DNA of 7,755 nt, taken from Candidatus Nanohalarchaeota archaeon (GTDB taxonomy: Archaea; EX4484-52; B79-G9). The stretch is from the NCBI GenBank assembly GCA_030635525.1, contig DAOVYR010000047.1:1-7755 (forward strand), written 5' to 3'. A program made the position numbers and the translations under genes. The notes under the pieces are model-generated. The model saw only the letters and a program-made list of their open reading frames with translations. It ran no database searches and was not told the DNA's origin. Positions 1 through 5,569 of the stretch are shown piece by piece. How positions within the stretch are numbered: position 1 is the first letter of the stretch; each line of letters starts with the position of its first letter.

Positions 1-1
1 C

Positions 2-610
2 CGCAAACACGACATCACATTAAGCTTAGGCGATGGTCTGAGACCTGGCTCAATAGCCGACTCAACAGACAAAAGCCAGATACAGGAACTAACAACTTTA
101 GCCGACCTCGCAAAAAAAGCATACGAACAGGACATACAGGTAATGATTGAAGGCCCCGGCCACATCCCCCTCCACCAGATAGAGACCAACATAAAACTCC
201 AGAAAGCACTATGCAACAATGCCCCATTCTACGTGCTGGGACCGATAGTGACAGACATAGCCCCCGGCTACGACCACATAACATCAGCGATAGGCGGCGC
301 AATAGCAGCCGCAGCCGGCGCAGACTTCCTCTGCTACGTAACCCCCTCAGAACACCTCGCCCTCCCGCAGGCAGAAGACGTAAAACAGGGAGTGATAGCC
401 GCTAAAATAGCAGCCCATGCAGGCGACATAGCAAAAGGCATAAAAGGCGCAACTGAGCGCGACAACGCCATGTCACAGGCAAGAAAAGACCTAGACTGGA
501 AAAAACAACAAAAACTAGCCCTCGACCCGACCGCCTTCAAAAAATACAGGATTGACACAGACCACGAAACATGCACCATGTGCGGGAAATACTGCGCAAT
601 CAAGAAATAA
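2..610 (+). CDS. thiC: Phosphomethylpyrimidine synthase ThiC (3' part)
   Basis: ThiC is a radical-SAM enzyme of the cytoplasm that rearranges aminoimidazole ribotide into hydroxymethylpyrimidine phosphate, the pyrimidine half of thiamine. The frame is open from base 2, so the 5' part lies outside the window and the last 202 residues are seen. Family signatures are clear: TLSLGDGLRPG near the visible start, MIEGPGHIP, a GPIVTDIAPGYDHI block, the YVTPSEHL segment, and a C-terminal cysteine cluster CTMCGKYC that would hold the [4Fe-4S] cluster. The cluster spacing is CX2CX3C, one residue shorter than the bacterial and plant CX2CX4C. I believe the short form occurs in archaeal ThiC, but this is from memory. 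A run of T residues follows 40 bases after the stop. Its pathway partner thiL lies 2.1 kb downstream on the same strand. Confidence 0.97.
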   Translation, partial: RKHDITLSLGDGLRPGSIADSTDKSQIQELTTLADLAKKAYEQDIQVMIEGPGHIPLHQIETNIKLQKALCNNAPFYVLGPIVTDIAPGYDHITSAIGGAIAAAAGADFLCYVTPSEHLALPQAEDVKQGVIAAKIAAHAGDIAKGIKGATERDNAMSQARKDLDWKKQQKLALDPTAFKKYRIDTDHETCTMCGKYCAIKK

Positions 611-645
611 GACAAAATGAAACACAAACAAGAGTTCATACCAAT

Positions 646-658
646 AAAAATCTTTTTT
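646..658. terminator. Bidirectional T-tract terminator between convergent genes
   Basis: An A5 run, TC, then a T6 run lies between the stop codons of thiC (plus) and the membrane-protein gene (minus). On the plus strand it reads into T6 and on the minus strand into T5. Archaeal RNA polymerase is known to terminate on short T runs, so this can end both transcripts. A small inverted repeat (TCGAT 669-673, ATCGA 681-685) sits beside it. Confidence 0.5.
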
Positions 659-693
659 CATAGTACTTTCGATTCAAATTATCGACTAAATTT

Positions 694-2097
694 TTAAATT
701 AAGAAACGTATAATCTTAACTAAAATCATCAATAATACATATATCAAAAGGATTTTCAGCATATTTTTTGAGATAAACTTAAGAAACGAACCCACAAATT
801 CTATTTTATTCTTTTGAAACTTGCCAATACAATAATCTAAAGTATAAGAACTAAATGGAACTGAAATAAGAACGAATAAATACATAACCCACTCTTCTAA
901 AGCAAGAGGGATAAGATTAAGCAAGTATAAGAAAGGCAATAACAATGACAATACAATAAGTATCGTCATGATGATATTGAATATTGAAGAAACAATAATG
1001 TAAATCACTTTATCCATAGAGGACATTAAATTCCAAGAAGAATAATCCTTTCTCCTAATAACAAAAAGATGAAACAGAACTAAGTAACCTGAAAAAAATA
1101 AGAACACAATATCTTGAGGACGCATAAATATTGGAATGTCAAGCCCGTAAATATTTATAGCACCCACAACATCTTCAATTGTTACGACGGGTTGATTAGA
1201 CACAGAATTATACGTTCTTGAGCCCCACTCATCAGTATAAGTAACTTGAGCAACACCTAACGGCTCATTATTCGAATGAACAATACCACTTAATATATAA
1301 GTTATTTTTTCGGTTTCACCTACATCTATATTTCCAAACCAATTTGATTGACCGCTCTCTAATTTGAATAACGAAGGGATATTGTCAGTGAAAGAAACAT
1401 TCTCAGCTAAACTTCCCCCAAAATTAGTTATCTCAACATTTATCTTAAACGGATCTCTTTCATTTATCTGTGCCAAATCAGGAAATTTAGTAATCCTCAA
1501 TAGAGGCGGTTCAACCTTTCCAAAGTAAAACCATGAAAAAAGGGATTCATTTGACATGGCTATGCCGCTGCTTTTCAAAATTGTTGCATTATCTTTAATT
1601 ACTTCGTTACCAGTATTATTGGAAAGTCTCAGTATGTATAATGGAGGTAGTTTAAACGTATACCGAATACTAATTGGATAGCCTGCGCCTCCCCATGACC
1701 ATCCAAAATAGCGAAGAGAATTTACATTATTCTTTAAATTTTTATAATCAAATTCAAGACCAAAAGTATAAGAATTGTTACGATTTTCGGGAAACCAGAC
1801 AGTAATTTTCTCTGTAGAGTTTAATCCATACATTGTACGATTCAAATGGGTGTTATTTAGAATATCATAAGCAAAAATATTACTGACATTCCACTCTTTA
1901 GGGAAACGAAAAGAATTCTGAACCGGGTATCCCTCTGAATAGGTTACCGTATCTATGAATTTAACATGAACAATATCCGACTCATCTAATGTAAATATTT
2001 GCTCCATAGATTCTGAAATATTTGTCGAAAAGACCATTGGCGTGAAAGAAATTAAGAGAAATAAAGCAATACTGAAACTCTTAAACAGATTAAACAT
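694..2097 (-). CDS. Membrane-anchored surface protein with DUF11-like domain
   Basis: I do not recognise a specific family for the whole 467-residue protein. Residues 1-24 form a hydrophobic signal peptide ending near VFS. Residues 25-200 are a beta-rich extracellular region. Residues about 207-306 resemble a DUF11/CARDB-type immunoglobulin-like repeat (NVEITNFGGS, VSFTDNIP, IDVGETEKITY). The C-terminal part has about four or five membrane helices (329-347, 363-400 as one or two, 403-422, 445-466). Ten N-x-S/T sequons (N26, 70, 81, 86, 93, 107, 160, 170, 183, 233) all lie before the first membrane helix, which fits archaeal N-glycosylation outside the cell. Base use is much more AT-rich than the neighbours and lacks the A+C excess of the surrounding + strand, which suggests later arrival by transfer (inference). 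The start was chosen because it begins directly with the signal peptide. Function is unknown; a role at the cell surface is likely. Confidence 0.85.
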   Translation of the reverse strand: MFNLFKSFSIALFLLISFTPMVFSTNISESMEQIFTLDESDIVHVKFIDTVTYSEGYPVQNSFRFPKEWNVSNIFAYDILNNTHLNRTMYGLNSTEKITVWFPENRNNSYTFGLEFDYKNLKNNVNSLRYFGWSWGGAGYPISIRYTFKLPPLYILRLSNNTGNEVIKDNATILKSSGIAMSNESLFSWFYFGKVEPPLLRITKFPDLAQINERDPFKINVEITNFGGSLAENVSFTDNIPSLFKLESGQSNWFGNIDVGETEKITYILSGIVHSNNEPLGVAQVTYTDEWGSRTYNSVSNQPVVTIEDVVGAINIYGLDIPIFMRPQDIVFLFFSGYLVLFHLFVIRRKDYSSWNLMSSMDKVIYIIVSSIFNIIMTILIVLSLLLPFLYLLNLIPLALEEWVMYLFVLISVPFSSYTLDYCIGKFQKNKIEFVGSFLKFISKNMLKILLIYVLLMILVKIIRFLI

Positions 2098-2122
2098 AAT
2101 CTAATATATACACATTCAAACG

Positions 2123-2129
2123 TTTAAAA
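2123..2129 (-). promoter_or_regulatory. Possible TATA box of the surface-protein gene
   Basis: Read on the minus strand this is TTTTAAA, centred about 29 bases before the ATG at 2097. That spacing would give a nearly leaderless mRNA. The surroundings are AT-rich, so a chance match is quite possible. Confidence 0.25.
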
Positions 2130-2226
2130 CTTTTCAATCTCTTTAAACATTCAAAGCGTATCATTAACTTGATTCCATATATCGATACATCCATCAGATA
2201 ATACGCGATAAACCTCGCCAGTAACG

Positions 2227-2241
2227 ATGGGTAATTACCAT
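2227..2241. promoter_or_regulatory. Near-perfect palindrome, possible operator
   Basis: The bases form ATGG-GTAATTAC-CAT, a 14-base palindrome with one extra G. It lies in the 260-base space between two divergent genes (the surface protein on minus, the small protein and thiL on plus). A regulator of either could bind here. No TPP-riboswitch consensus is visible in this space. Support is only the symmetry and the position. Confidence 0.25.
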
Positions 2242-2327
2242 TGATAATCGACAGAGAATCCAAAACAGTCATCTGTGAGAGCAGCATCACAACAACAACC
2301 ACATCAGACAAACAACCATAACAACAC

Positions 2328-2336
2328 ATATAAATA
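2328..2336 (+). promoter_or_regulatory. TATA box for the small protein upstream of thiL
   Basis: ATATAAATA is centred about 26 bases before the ATG at 2358, the normal TATA-to-start distance for an archaeal gene with no leader. There is no Shine-Dalgarno sequence, which fits leaderless translation. Confidence 0.6.
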
Positions 2337-2357
2337 CACGACATAAATTAAAAGACC

Positions 2358-2678
2358 ATGATAGAAACAGACCCGATAAAAAGAATAATGCACCACATAG
2401 AACTAATCCAGAACCACACAAAAGACATGGAAAGCCACAACCTGAAAACAGAACCAAAACACATAAGCCGCATAACCCCATCCAAAAAAGAACTGCAAAG
2501 ACTAACAAAAACCGAAACTCTAGAAAACACAGCAAAATTAAATCAGCAATTCAACACACCAAATAACCCCATCAAACTAAATGCACTTGCAATAACAGAC
2601 CACATGAAAGAAACAATCGAAATGCACCACAAACTGCACAACGAAATCGAAATCATCAAAAAACAAACCAAGATATAA
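2358..2678 (+). CDS. Small helical protein of unknown function, upstream of thiL
   Basis: I do not recognise this 106-residue protein. It is predicted to be soluble and mostly helical, with hydrophobic residues at i, i+3/i+4 spacing at 7-17 and in the tail (about 82-101), the latter possibly a short coiled coil. It contains no Gly, Val, Cys, Trp or Tyr, and nine His, including two MHH triplets (11-13, 89-91). A well-placed TATA box and a stop codon 23 bases before thiL support a real gene. A caution is that the + strand here is so poor in T that stop codons are rare, so open frames arise easily. Codon choice matches thiL. A link to thiamine metabolism is only inferred from position. Confidence 0.65.
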   Translation: MIETDPIKRIMHHIELIQNHTKDMESHNLKTEPKHISRITPSKKELQRLTKTETLENTAKLNQQFNTPNNPIKLNALAITDHMKETIEMHHKLHNEIEIIKKQTKI

Positions 2679-2680
2679 AG
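2673..2680 (+). promoter_or_regulatory. TATA box for thiL overlapping the previous stop codon
   Basis: ATATAAAG includes the TAA stop of the preceding gene and is centred about 25 bases before the thiL ATG at 2702. It would let thiL be transcribed alone and without a leader. Read-through from the upstream promoter would also be possible. No Shine-Dalgarno sequence precedes thiL. Confidence 0.45.
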
Positions 2681-2701
2681 TTAAAAAAAGATACACAACA
2701 T

Positions 2702-3730
2702 ATGACAAAAATATCAGACATCGGTGGCGAGCAGGCACTCATAAGACACATCAACAAAAAGATAAAAACAAACCCGGATGAAGTCATTCTCGGCATCGGC
2801 GACGATGCAGCCATAACAAGACCGCCCAAACAAGGCAAAAACCTCGTCCTAACAACCGACATGCTAGTCGAAAACAGCCACTTCTCAAAATCCACCTACA
2901 CACCATTCCAGATCGGCAGAAAATCATCAGTATCAAACATCTCAGACATAGCAGCCATGGGCGCAACCCCAAAACACATGCTGATCTCACTCGCCATCCC
3001 AAAAGACATTACAGTAGAATACATAGACTCACTGTACGACGGCATAACAGAAGAGACAGACAAACACAACATAAACATAATAGGCGGCAACATCACAGGC
3101 TCACCATCAGGCGCACTCGTAATAAACATCACACTCATAGGCGAAACAGGCAAAGAGATCCGCCGCTCAGGCGCAAAACCAGGCGACTGCCTAATGATCA
3201 CAGGCGATTTAGGAAAATCCTCAGCAGGCCTCTACATTCTTCAGCACAACCCGAAAATCAGCAAAAAAACCAAAGACACCCTAAAAAAAGCCCATCTGGA
3301 ACCACAGCACCGCCTAAAAGAGTCCCAAGTCCTGAAAAAACTATCATGCATCACCTCAATGAACGACATCAGCGACGGCCTTGCAACCGAAACAAAAGAG
3401 ATATGTGAAGCAAGCAACACAGGCGCAATCATCTACAAACACAAAATCCCGACGTCCCCTGCAACAGACGAACTCCTAAAAGCAATACAAAAAGACACAA
3501 AAGAAACCGCACTCTACGGCGGCGAAGACTTCGAGCTTCTCTTCACAGCAAAAAAACAAGACACAAAAAAAATAATAGACACCCTGGAAAAACAAACAGG
3601 CACAACAGCCACAATCATCGGAAAAATAACAAAAGAAAAACAAATCTACCTGATCGACAAAAACAAAAAAACCGAACTAAAAAAAACCGGCTACGACCAC
3701 TTCAAAGAAAACCCCTTTGATTATCCTTAA
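2702..3730 (+). CDS. thiL: Thiamine-monophosphate kinase ThiL
   Basis: ThiL transfers a phosphate from ATP to thiamine phosphate and yields thiamine diphosphate, the last step of the pathway. At 342 residues it is close to the usual length of about 325. Family motifs appear in order: GIGDDAA at 31-37 and TTDMLVENSHF at 51-61 (metal and ATP site), SDIAAMGA at 81-88 (N-terminal dimer and ATP-binding segment), GGN at 128-130, SGAKPGD at 156-162, NDISDGL at 221-227 (second Asp-rich metal site) and YGGEDFELLFT at 272-282 (substrate side). All key acidic residues I look for are present, so the enzyme should be active. It is cytoplasmic, with no membrane segment. It lies 23 bases after a small unknown gene and may have its own promoter. 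It ends exactly where the hairpin array begins: the first hairpin includes the last base of the stop codon. Confidence 0.97.
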   Translation: MTKISDIGGEQALIRHINKKIKTNPDEVILGIGDDAAITRPPKQGKNLVLTTDMLVENSHFSKSTYTPFQIGRKSSVSNISDIAAMGATPKHMLISLAIPKDITVEYIDSLYDGITEETDKHNINIIGGNITGSPSGALVINITLIGETGKEIRRSGAKPGDCLMITGDLGKSSAGLYILQHNPKISKKTKDTLKKAHLEPQHRLKESQVLKKLSCITSMNDISDGLATETKEICEASNTGAIIYKHKIPTSPATDELLKAIQKDTKETALYGGEDFELLFTAKKQDTKKIIDTLEKQTGTTATIIGKITKEKQIYLIDKNKKTELKKTGYDHFKENPFDYP

Positions 3731-3747
3731 AATTGCTATGCAATTTA

Positions 3748-3771
3748 GAAGACACTGTCTTCAAAAGCTTG
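3748..3771 (+). repeat. Imperfect direct repeat, left copy
   Basis: This 24-base segment matches 3920-3943 at 17 of 24 positions without gaps. Both copies start GAAGACA and carry AAAAGCT near the end. The two copies bracket most of the hairpin array. Confidence 0.45.
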
Positions 3772-3882
3772 ACACGAAGTGTCATGATTTTAGGATTCGG
3801 GCAAATCCACAGATTTGCTGAATTTCGCAATTCATACTGAATTGCTGTATTGCGAAATTAGGAATTGAGTAGCAATTCCGCA

Positions 3883-3914
3883 ATCATAAAAATCACAAAG
3901 TGATTTTTAATGAT
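3883..3914. terminator. Strong hairpin with T5 tract, possible bidirectional terminator
   Basis: A 10-bp perfect stem, TAAAAATCAC with its complement around an AAA loop, extends through a one-base bulge by ATCA/TGAT. Because the arm ends are A-rich and T-rich, it gives a hairpin ending in TTTTT on either strand. It suits the ends of both thiL (plus) and the gene at 3967 (minus), which converge here. Confidence 0.45.
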
Positions 3915-3919
3915 ATGGT

Positions 3920-3943
3920 GAAGACATAAGTTCCAAAAGCTAG
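3920..3943 (+). repeat. Imperfect direct repeat, right copy
   Basis: This is the partner of 3748-3771, starting 172 bases later. It starts GAAGACA, ends AAAAGCTAG and is followed directly by GTCTTC, which closes hairpin H8. Confidence 0.45.
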
Positions 3944-3966
3944 GTCTTCAACAATACAGAAAATAA

Positions 3967-4518
3967 CTATTCCGACAACTCTTCACTCTCATTACCCGCC
4001 ATATCAGCAGTCTCATTAACATCCGCGCCCTCATCAACAGGCTCATCGCGCGTAGAATTATAATTCATCACAGCAGAAAGCGCACGCCTCTCAATGCACA
4101 TCGGATGCCCCACAACAATCTCGCATATCTTATTCTCGACCCCATCAACAGTATCAACAGAAGCAACCTCAAGATAATTACCGACATTGATGCCCGTATC
4201 ACCTTCACCCTGAAGCAAAACAAGATACACATAACCATTATACCTGGAAACAAGCCCTTCAAGCTGGCCTTGCACCAAAGAACACTCAACCCCGCACAAA
4301 GGGCTGGACTCAAAAACAACCACAGTGCCACCAACACGATAAAAAGCAGCCCTCTGCTCACCATTAAGATCCTCACTCAGAACAAACTGCTCAGGCAGAT
4401 CCACATTCCCGGGTCCACCACCAGAAGAATCAAACGCAATAGCAACCATAGAACCAAGAAACAACATACCTATAAGAATAACACCCCACTTCTTATAGAC
4501 ATCAGACATTTTCGACAT
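3967..4518 (-). CDS. Membrane-anchored protein, possibly thioredoxin-like, with CX3C
   Basis: I do not recognise a named family. The 183-residue protein has one N-terminal membrane helix (about 11-29) after a short basic start, then an outer domain and an acidic tail. The segment 65-102 (VVVFESSPLCGVECS, then a helix and YVYLVLL) resembles the strand-CxxC-helix-strand start of a thioredoxin fold, but the cysteines are spaced CX3C (C75, C79) rather than CX2C. Two more cysteines occur at C132 and C141, so a redox or disulfide-carrier role outside the cell is possible but inferred. Sequons N154, N168 and N176 lie in the tail. It begins 19 bases after the ATP-cone nuclease gene and is probably co-transcribed. 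A TTTAATAT sequence about 20 bases before the ATG could be its own TATA box. Met4 is an alternative start. Confidence 0.8.
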   Translation of the reverse strand: MSKMSDVYKKWGVILIGMLFLGSMVAIAFDSSGGGPGNVDLPEQFVLSEDLNGEQRAAFYRVGGTVVVFESSPLCGVECSLVQGQLEGLVSRYNGYVYLVLLQGEGDTGINVGNYLEVASVDTVDGVENKICEIVVGHPMCIERRALSAVMNYNSTRDEPVDEGADVNETADMAGNESEELSE

Positions 4519-4537
4519 TTAAATCACAACATACATA

Positions 4538-5380
4538 TTAAACCGATGAATTTATTAATCTTTCAATAAGACTCCTAACCCTGCGCACCTTTAACTCATC
4601 AAGCCCCTGTTTCCCAAGCAGGACCGCATCAGCATCCAAAAAATCAAGGACATTATAAATACCGCTCCCGACAAGCTTCTCCCTCTCTGCACGCGAAAGC
4701 CCCGCCATAGTCAAAGGATAAGCGCGATGCTTCTCAATCATCTCATTCAGGCCCCCTTCGCGCGGATAATTCCACCCTATCAGCATCACAGCCCTGCACC
4801 TGGCATACCTGCGCGCATGCTCTGAATACTTTGTATTCGTAACAACCCACGCAGAAGTCGCATTGATTGAATTTTTGCGCTTCCCCCGGTATCCCGCCAC
4901 AATATCATCCAGCCTCGCCCACTGCCTCATCGGCACATCAAGACCTGTAAAGGTATGGTCCTTGTAATGATGCTTGCACTCAACAATCGCAACCTCCGCA
5001 CCGCGCGTAGCAACCACATCAATCTCATGCTCAATACAATGCCCCTCAACCATTGGCTCAGGACTGCGCTGCGTCTTATACCCGTCATACCTCAACAGGC
5101 GCGCAATAAAAAACTCAAACTCATGAAACTCAGGATCCAGCTTGGAAATCGCCTCCTTCAGCCCATACCTCACAGCCGAAGTCTTATCCGCCCCCTTCAG
5201 CATTGAACGGATAATATTTAGAATCTCCCGCGTATGCATCCCGCTATAAAGCTTCTTCTCCAGAGAATCAACAATATGCGCACACAATTCTGGATCTGCG
5301 CCTGCGCGCTCGCAACTCCGGATAGCCTTCTCCCTGCTAAAATCATCAGTCTCCCCATTCATCTTAACAATTTTAACCAT
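4538..5380 (-). CDS. ATP-cone domain fused to an Mrr-like PD-(D/E)xK nuclease
   Basis: This 280-residue cytoplasmic protein joins three parts. Residues 1-85 match an ATP-cone, the nucleotide-sensing domain of ribonucleotide reductases and NrdR (start KIVKMNGETDDFSREKAIRSCERAG, later RYGLKEAISKL). Residues 87-205 look like a type IV restriction or Mrr-like endonuclease fold: EHEIDVVA with D121, then AIVECKHH with E134 and K136, giving a D...ExK catalytic set, followed by a conserved-looking AWVVTNTKYSEHARRYA. Residues 222-278 are helical with helix-hairpin-helix character and may bind DNA. ATP-cone and restriction-like nuclease fusions are known in archaea, but their cellular role is unclear to me. 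No methyltransferase or other defence gene is nearby, so a repair or nucleotide-sensing role is as likely as restriction. The start is supported by a TATA box 26 bases upstream. Confidence 0.88.
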   Translation of the reverse strand: MVKIVKMNGETDDFSREKAIRSCERAGADPELCAHIVDSLEKKLYSGMHTREILNIIRSMLKGADKTSAVRYGLKEAISKLDPEFHEFEFFIARLLRYDGYKTQRSPEPMVEGHCIEHEIDVVATRGAEVAIVECKHHYKDHTFTGLDVPMRQWARLDDIVAGYRGKRKNSINATSAWVVTNTKYSEHARRYARCRAVMLIGWNYPREGGLNEMIEKHRAYPLTMAGLSRAEREKLVGSGIYNVLDFLDADAVLLGKQGLDELKVRRVRSLIERLINSSV

Positions 5381-5400
5381 ACACTTAATACACCGAAAAG

Positions 5401-5410
5401 ATTATTAAAA
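5401..5410 (-). promoter_or_regulatory. TATA box of the ATP-cone nuclease gene
   Basis: On the minus strand the sequence is TTTTAATAAT, 21-30 bases before the ATG at 5380, which fits a leaderless mRNA that may also carry the gene at 3967-4518. It lies only about 14 bases from the tRNA TATA box on the other strand, so the two promoters are divergent and nearly touch. Confidence 0.55.
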
Positions 5411-5423
5411 CTGTGGGTTCACC

Positions 5424-5430
5424 AAATATA
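5424..5430 (+). promoter_or_regulatory. TATA box of tRNA-Gln
   Basis: AAATATA is centred about 27 bases before the first base of the mature tRNA at 5454, so transcription would start at or just before the tRNA 5' end. Confidence 0.5.
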
Positions 5431-5453
5431 CACCAAATCATATCTTCACACAC

Positions 5454-5528
5454 AGCCCCCTAGTGTAGCGGTAATCATGCAGGGCCCTGGACCCTGCGAC
5501 TGCGGTTCGAATCCGCAGGGGGCTACCA
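5454..5528 (+). tRNA. trnQ: tRNA-Gln, anticodon CTG, with encoded CCA and C33
   Basis: A full cloverleaf can be drawn. The acceptor stem is AGCCCCC (5454-5460) with GGGGGCT (5518-5524), discriminator A5525, and CCA at 5526-5528. The D arm has A14, G15, G18G19 and A21. The anticodon stem is CAGGG (5480-5484) with CCCTG (5492-5496), and the loop is CCCTGGA, so the anticodon is CTG (Gln). The T stem is TGCGG/CCGCA with loop TTCGAAT. The A1-T72 pair is typical of archaeal tRNA-Gln, which is charged with Glu and then amidated by GatDE. The odd point is position 33, where the nearly universal T is a C (base 5486). There is no intron. Otherwise it looks functional. Confidence 0.95.
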
Positions 5529-5541
5529 CCCAATCCAAAAA

Positions 5542-5550
5542 CATATAAAA
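5542..5550 (+). promoter_or_regulatory. TATA box of the small lysine-rich membrane protein
   Basis: CATATAAAA is centred about 25 bases before the ATG at 5570, predicting a leaderless transcript and favouring that ATG over the one four codons later. It lies only 14 bases after the tRNA CCA end. Confidence 0.5.
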
Positions 5551-5569
5551 CATACACAAAACAAATAAC

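Larger units (their letters stand above)
3730..3950. repeat. Array of eight short hairpins in a convergent intergenic region
   Basis: Almost every base lies in a short inverted repeat. H1 3730-3746: AAATTGC-tat-GCAATTT. H2 3748-3762: GAAGAC-act-GTCTTC. H3 3770-3784: TGACAC-gaa-GTGTCA. H4 3795-3823: GCAAATC-caca-GATTTGC, the stem lengthened by ATTC/GAAT around one bulge. H5 3821-3859: an 11-bp outer stem AATTTCGCAAT/ATTGCGAAATT, competing with an inner hairpin GCAATTCA-tac-TGAATTGC. H6 3861-3879: GGAATTG-agtag-CAATTCC. H7 3883-3914: AAAAATCAC-aaa-GTGATTTTT with extended arms. H8 3919-3950: TGAAGAC/GTCTTCA around 18 bases. The A+C strand excess of the window vanishes here, as expected for palindromic DNA. 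It lies between the stops of two convergent genes, so roles in transcription end, RNA 3' end protection, a structured RNA or a DNA structural element are all possible. Confidence 0.8.

Noticed and set aside
2090..2344. Open frame of 84 codons on the minus strand, overlapping the start of the surface-protein gene by 8 bases; its middle (60 residues from an internal Met at 2272) looks mildly helical.
   Set aside because: No TATA box or ribosome binding site fits either start, the first third is a translation of simple AC-rich DNA, and it covers the TATA box of the gene at 2358. A real small gene cannot be fully excluded.
2101..2357. TPP riboswitch upstream of the thiL unit, considered because of a CTGTGAGA string at 2273-2280.
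   Set aside because: The other conserved riboswitch segments are missing, and the predicted transcript starts at the ATG, leaving no leader to hold one.
3730..3950. CRISPR array considered for the repetitive region after thiL.
   Set aside because: The hairpins differ in sequence, there is no constant repeat with constant spacers, and no cas gene is present.
4105..4569. Long open frame of 154 codons on the plus strand opposite the CX3C protein gene.
   Set aside because: It is antisense to a gene with a clear membrane helix and coherent domain layout, lacks a promoter, and is explained by the lack of T on the plus strand.
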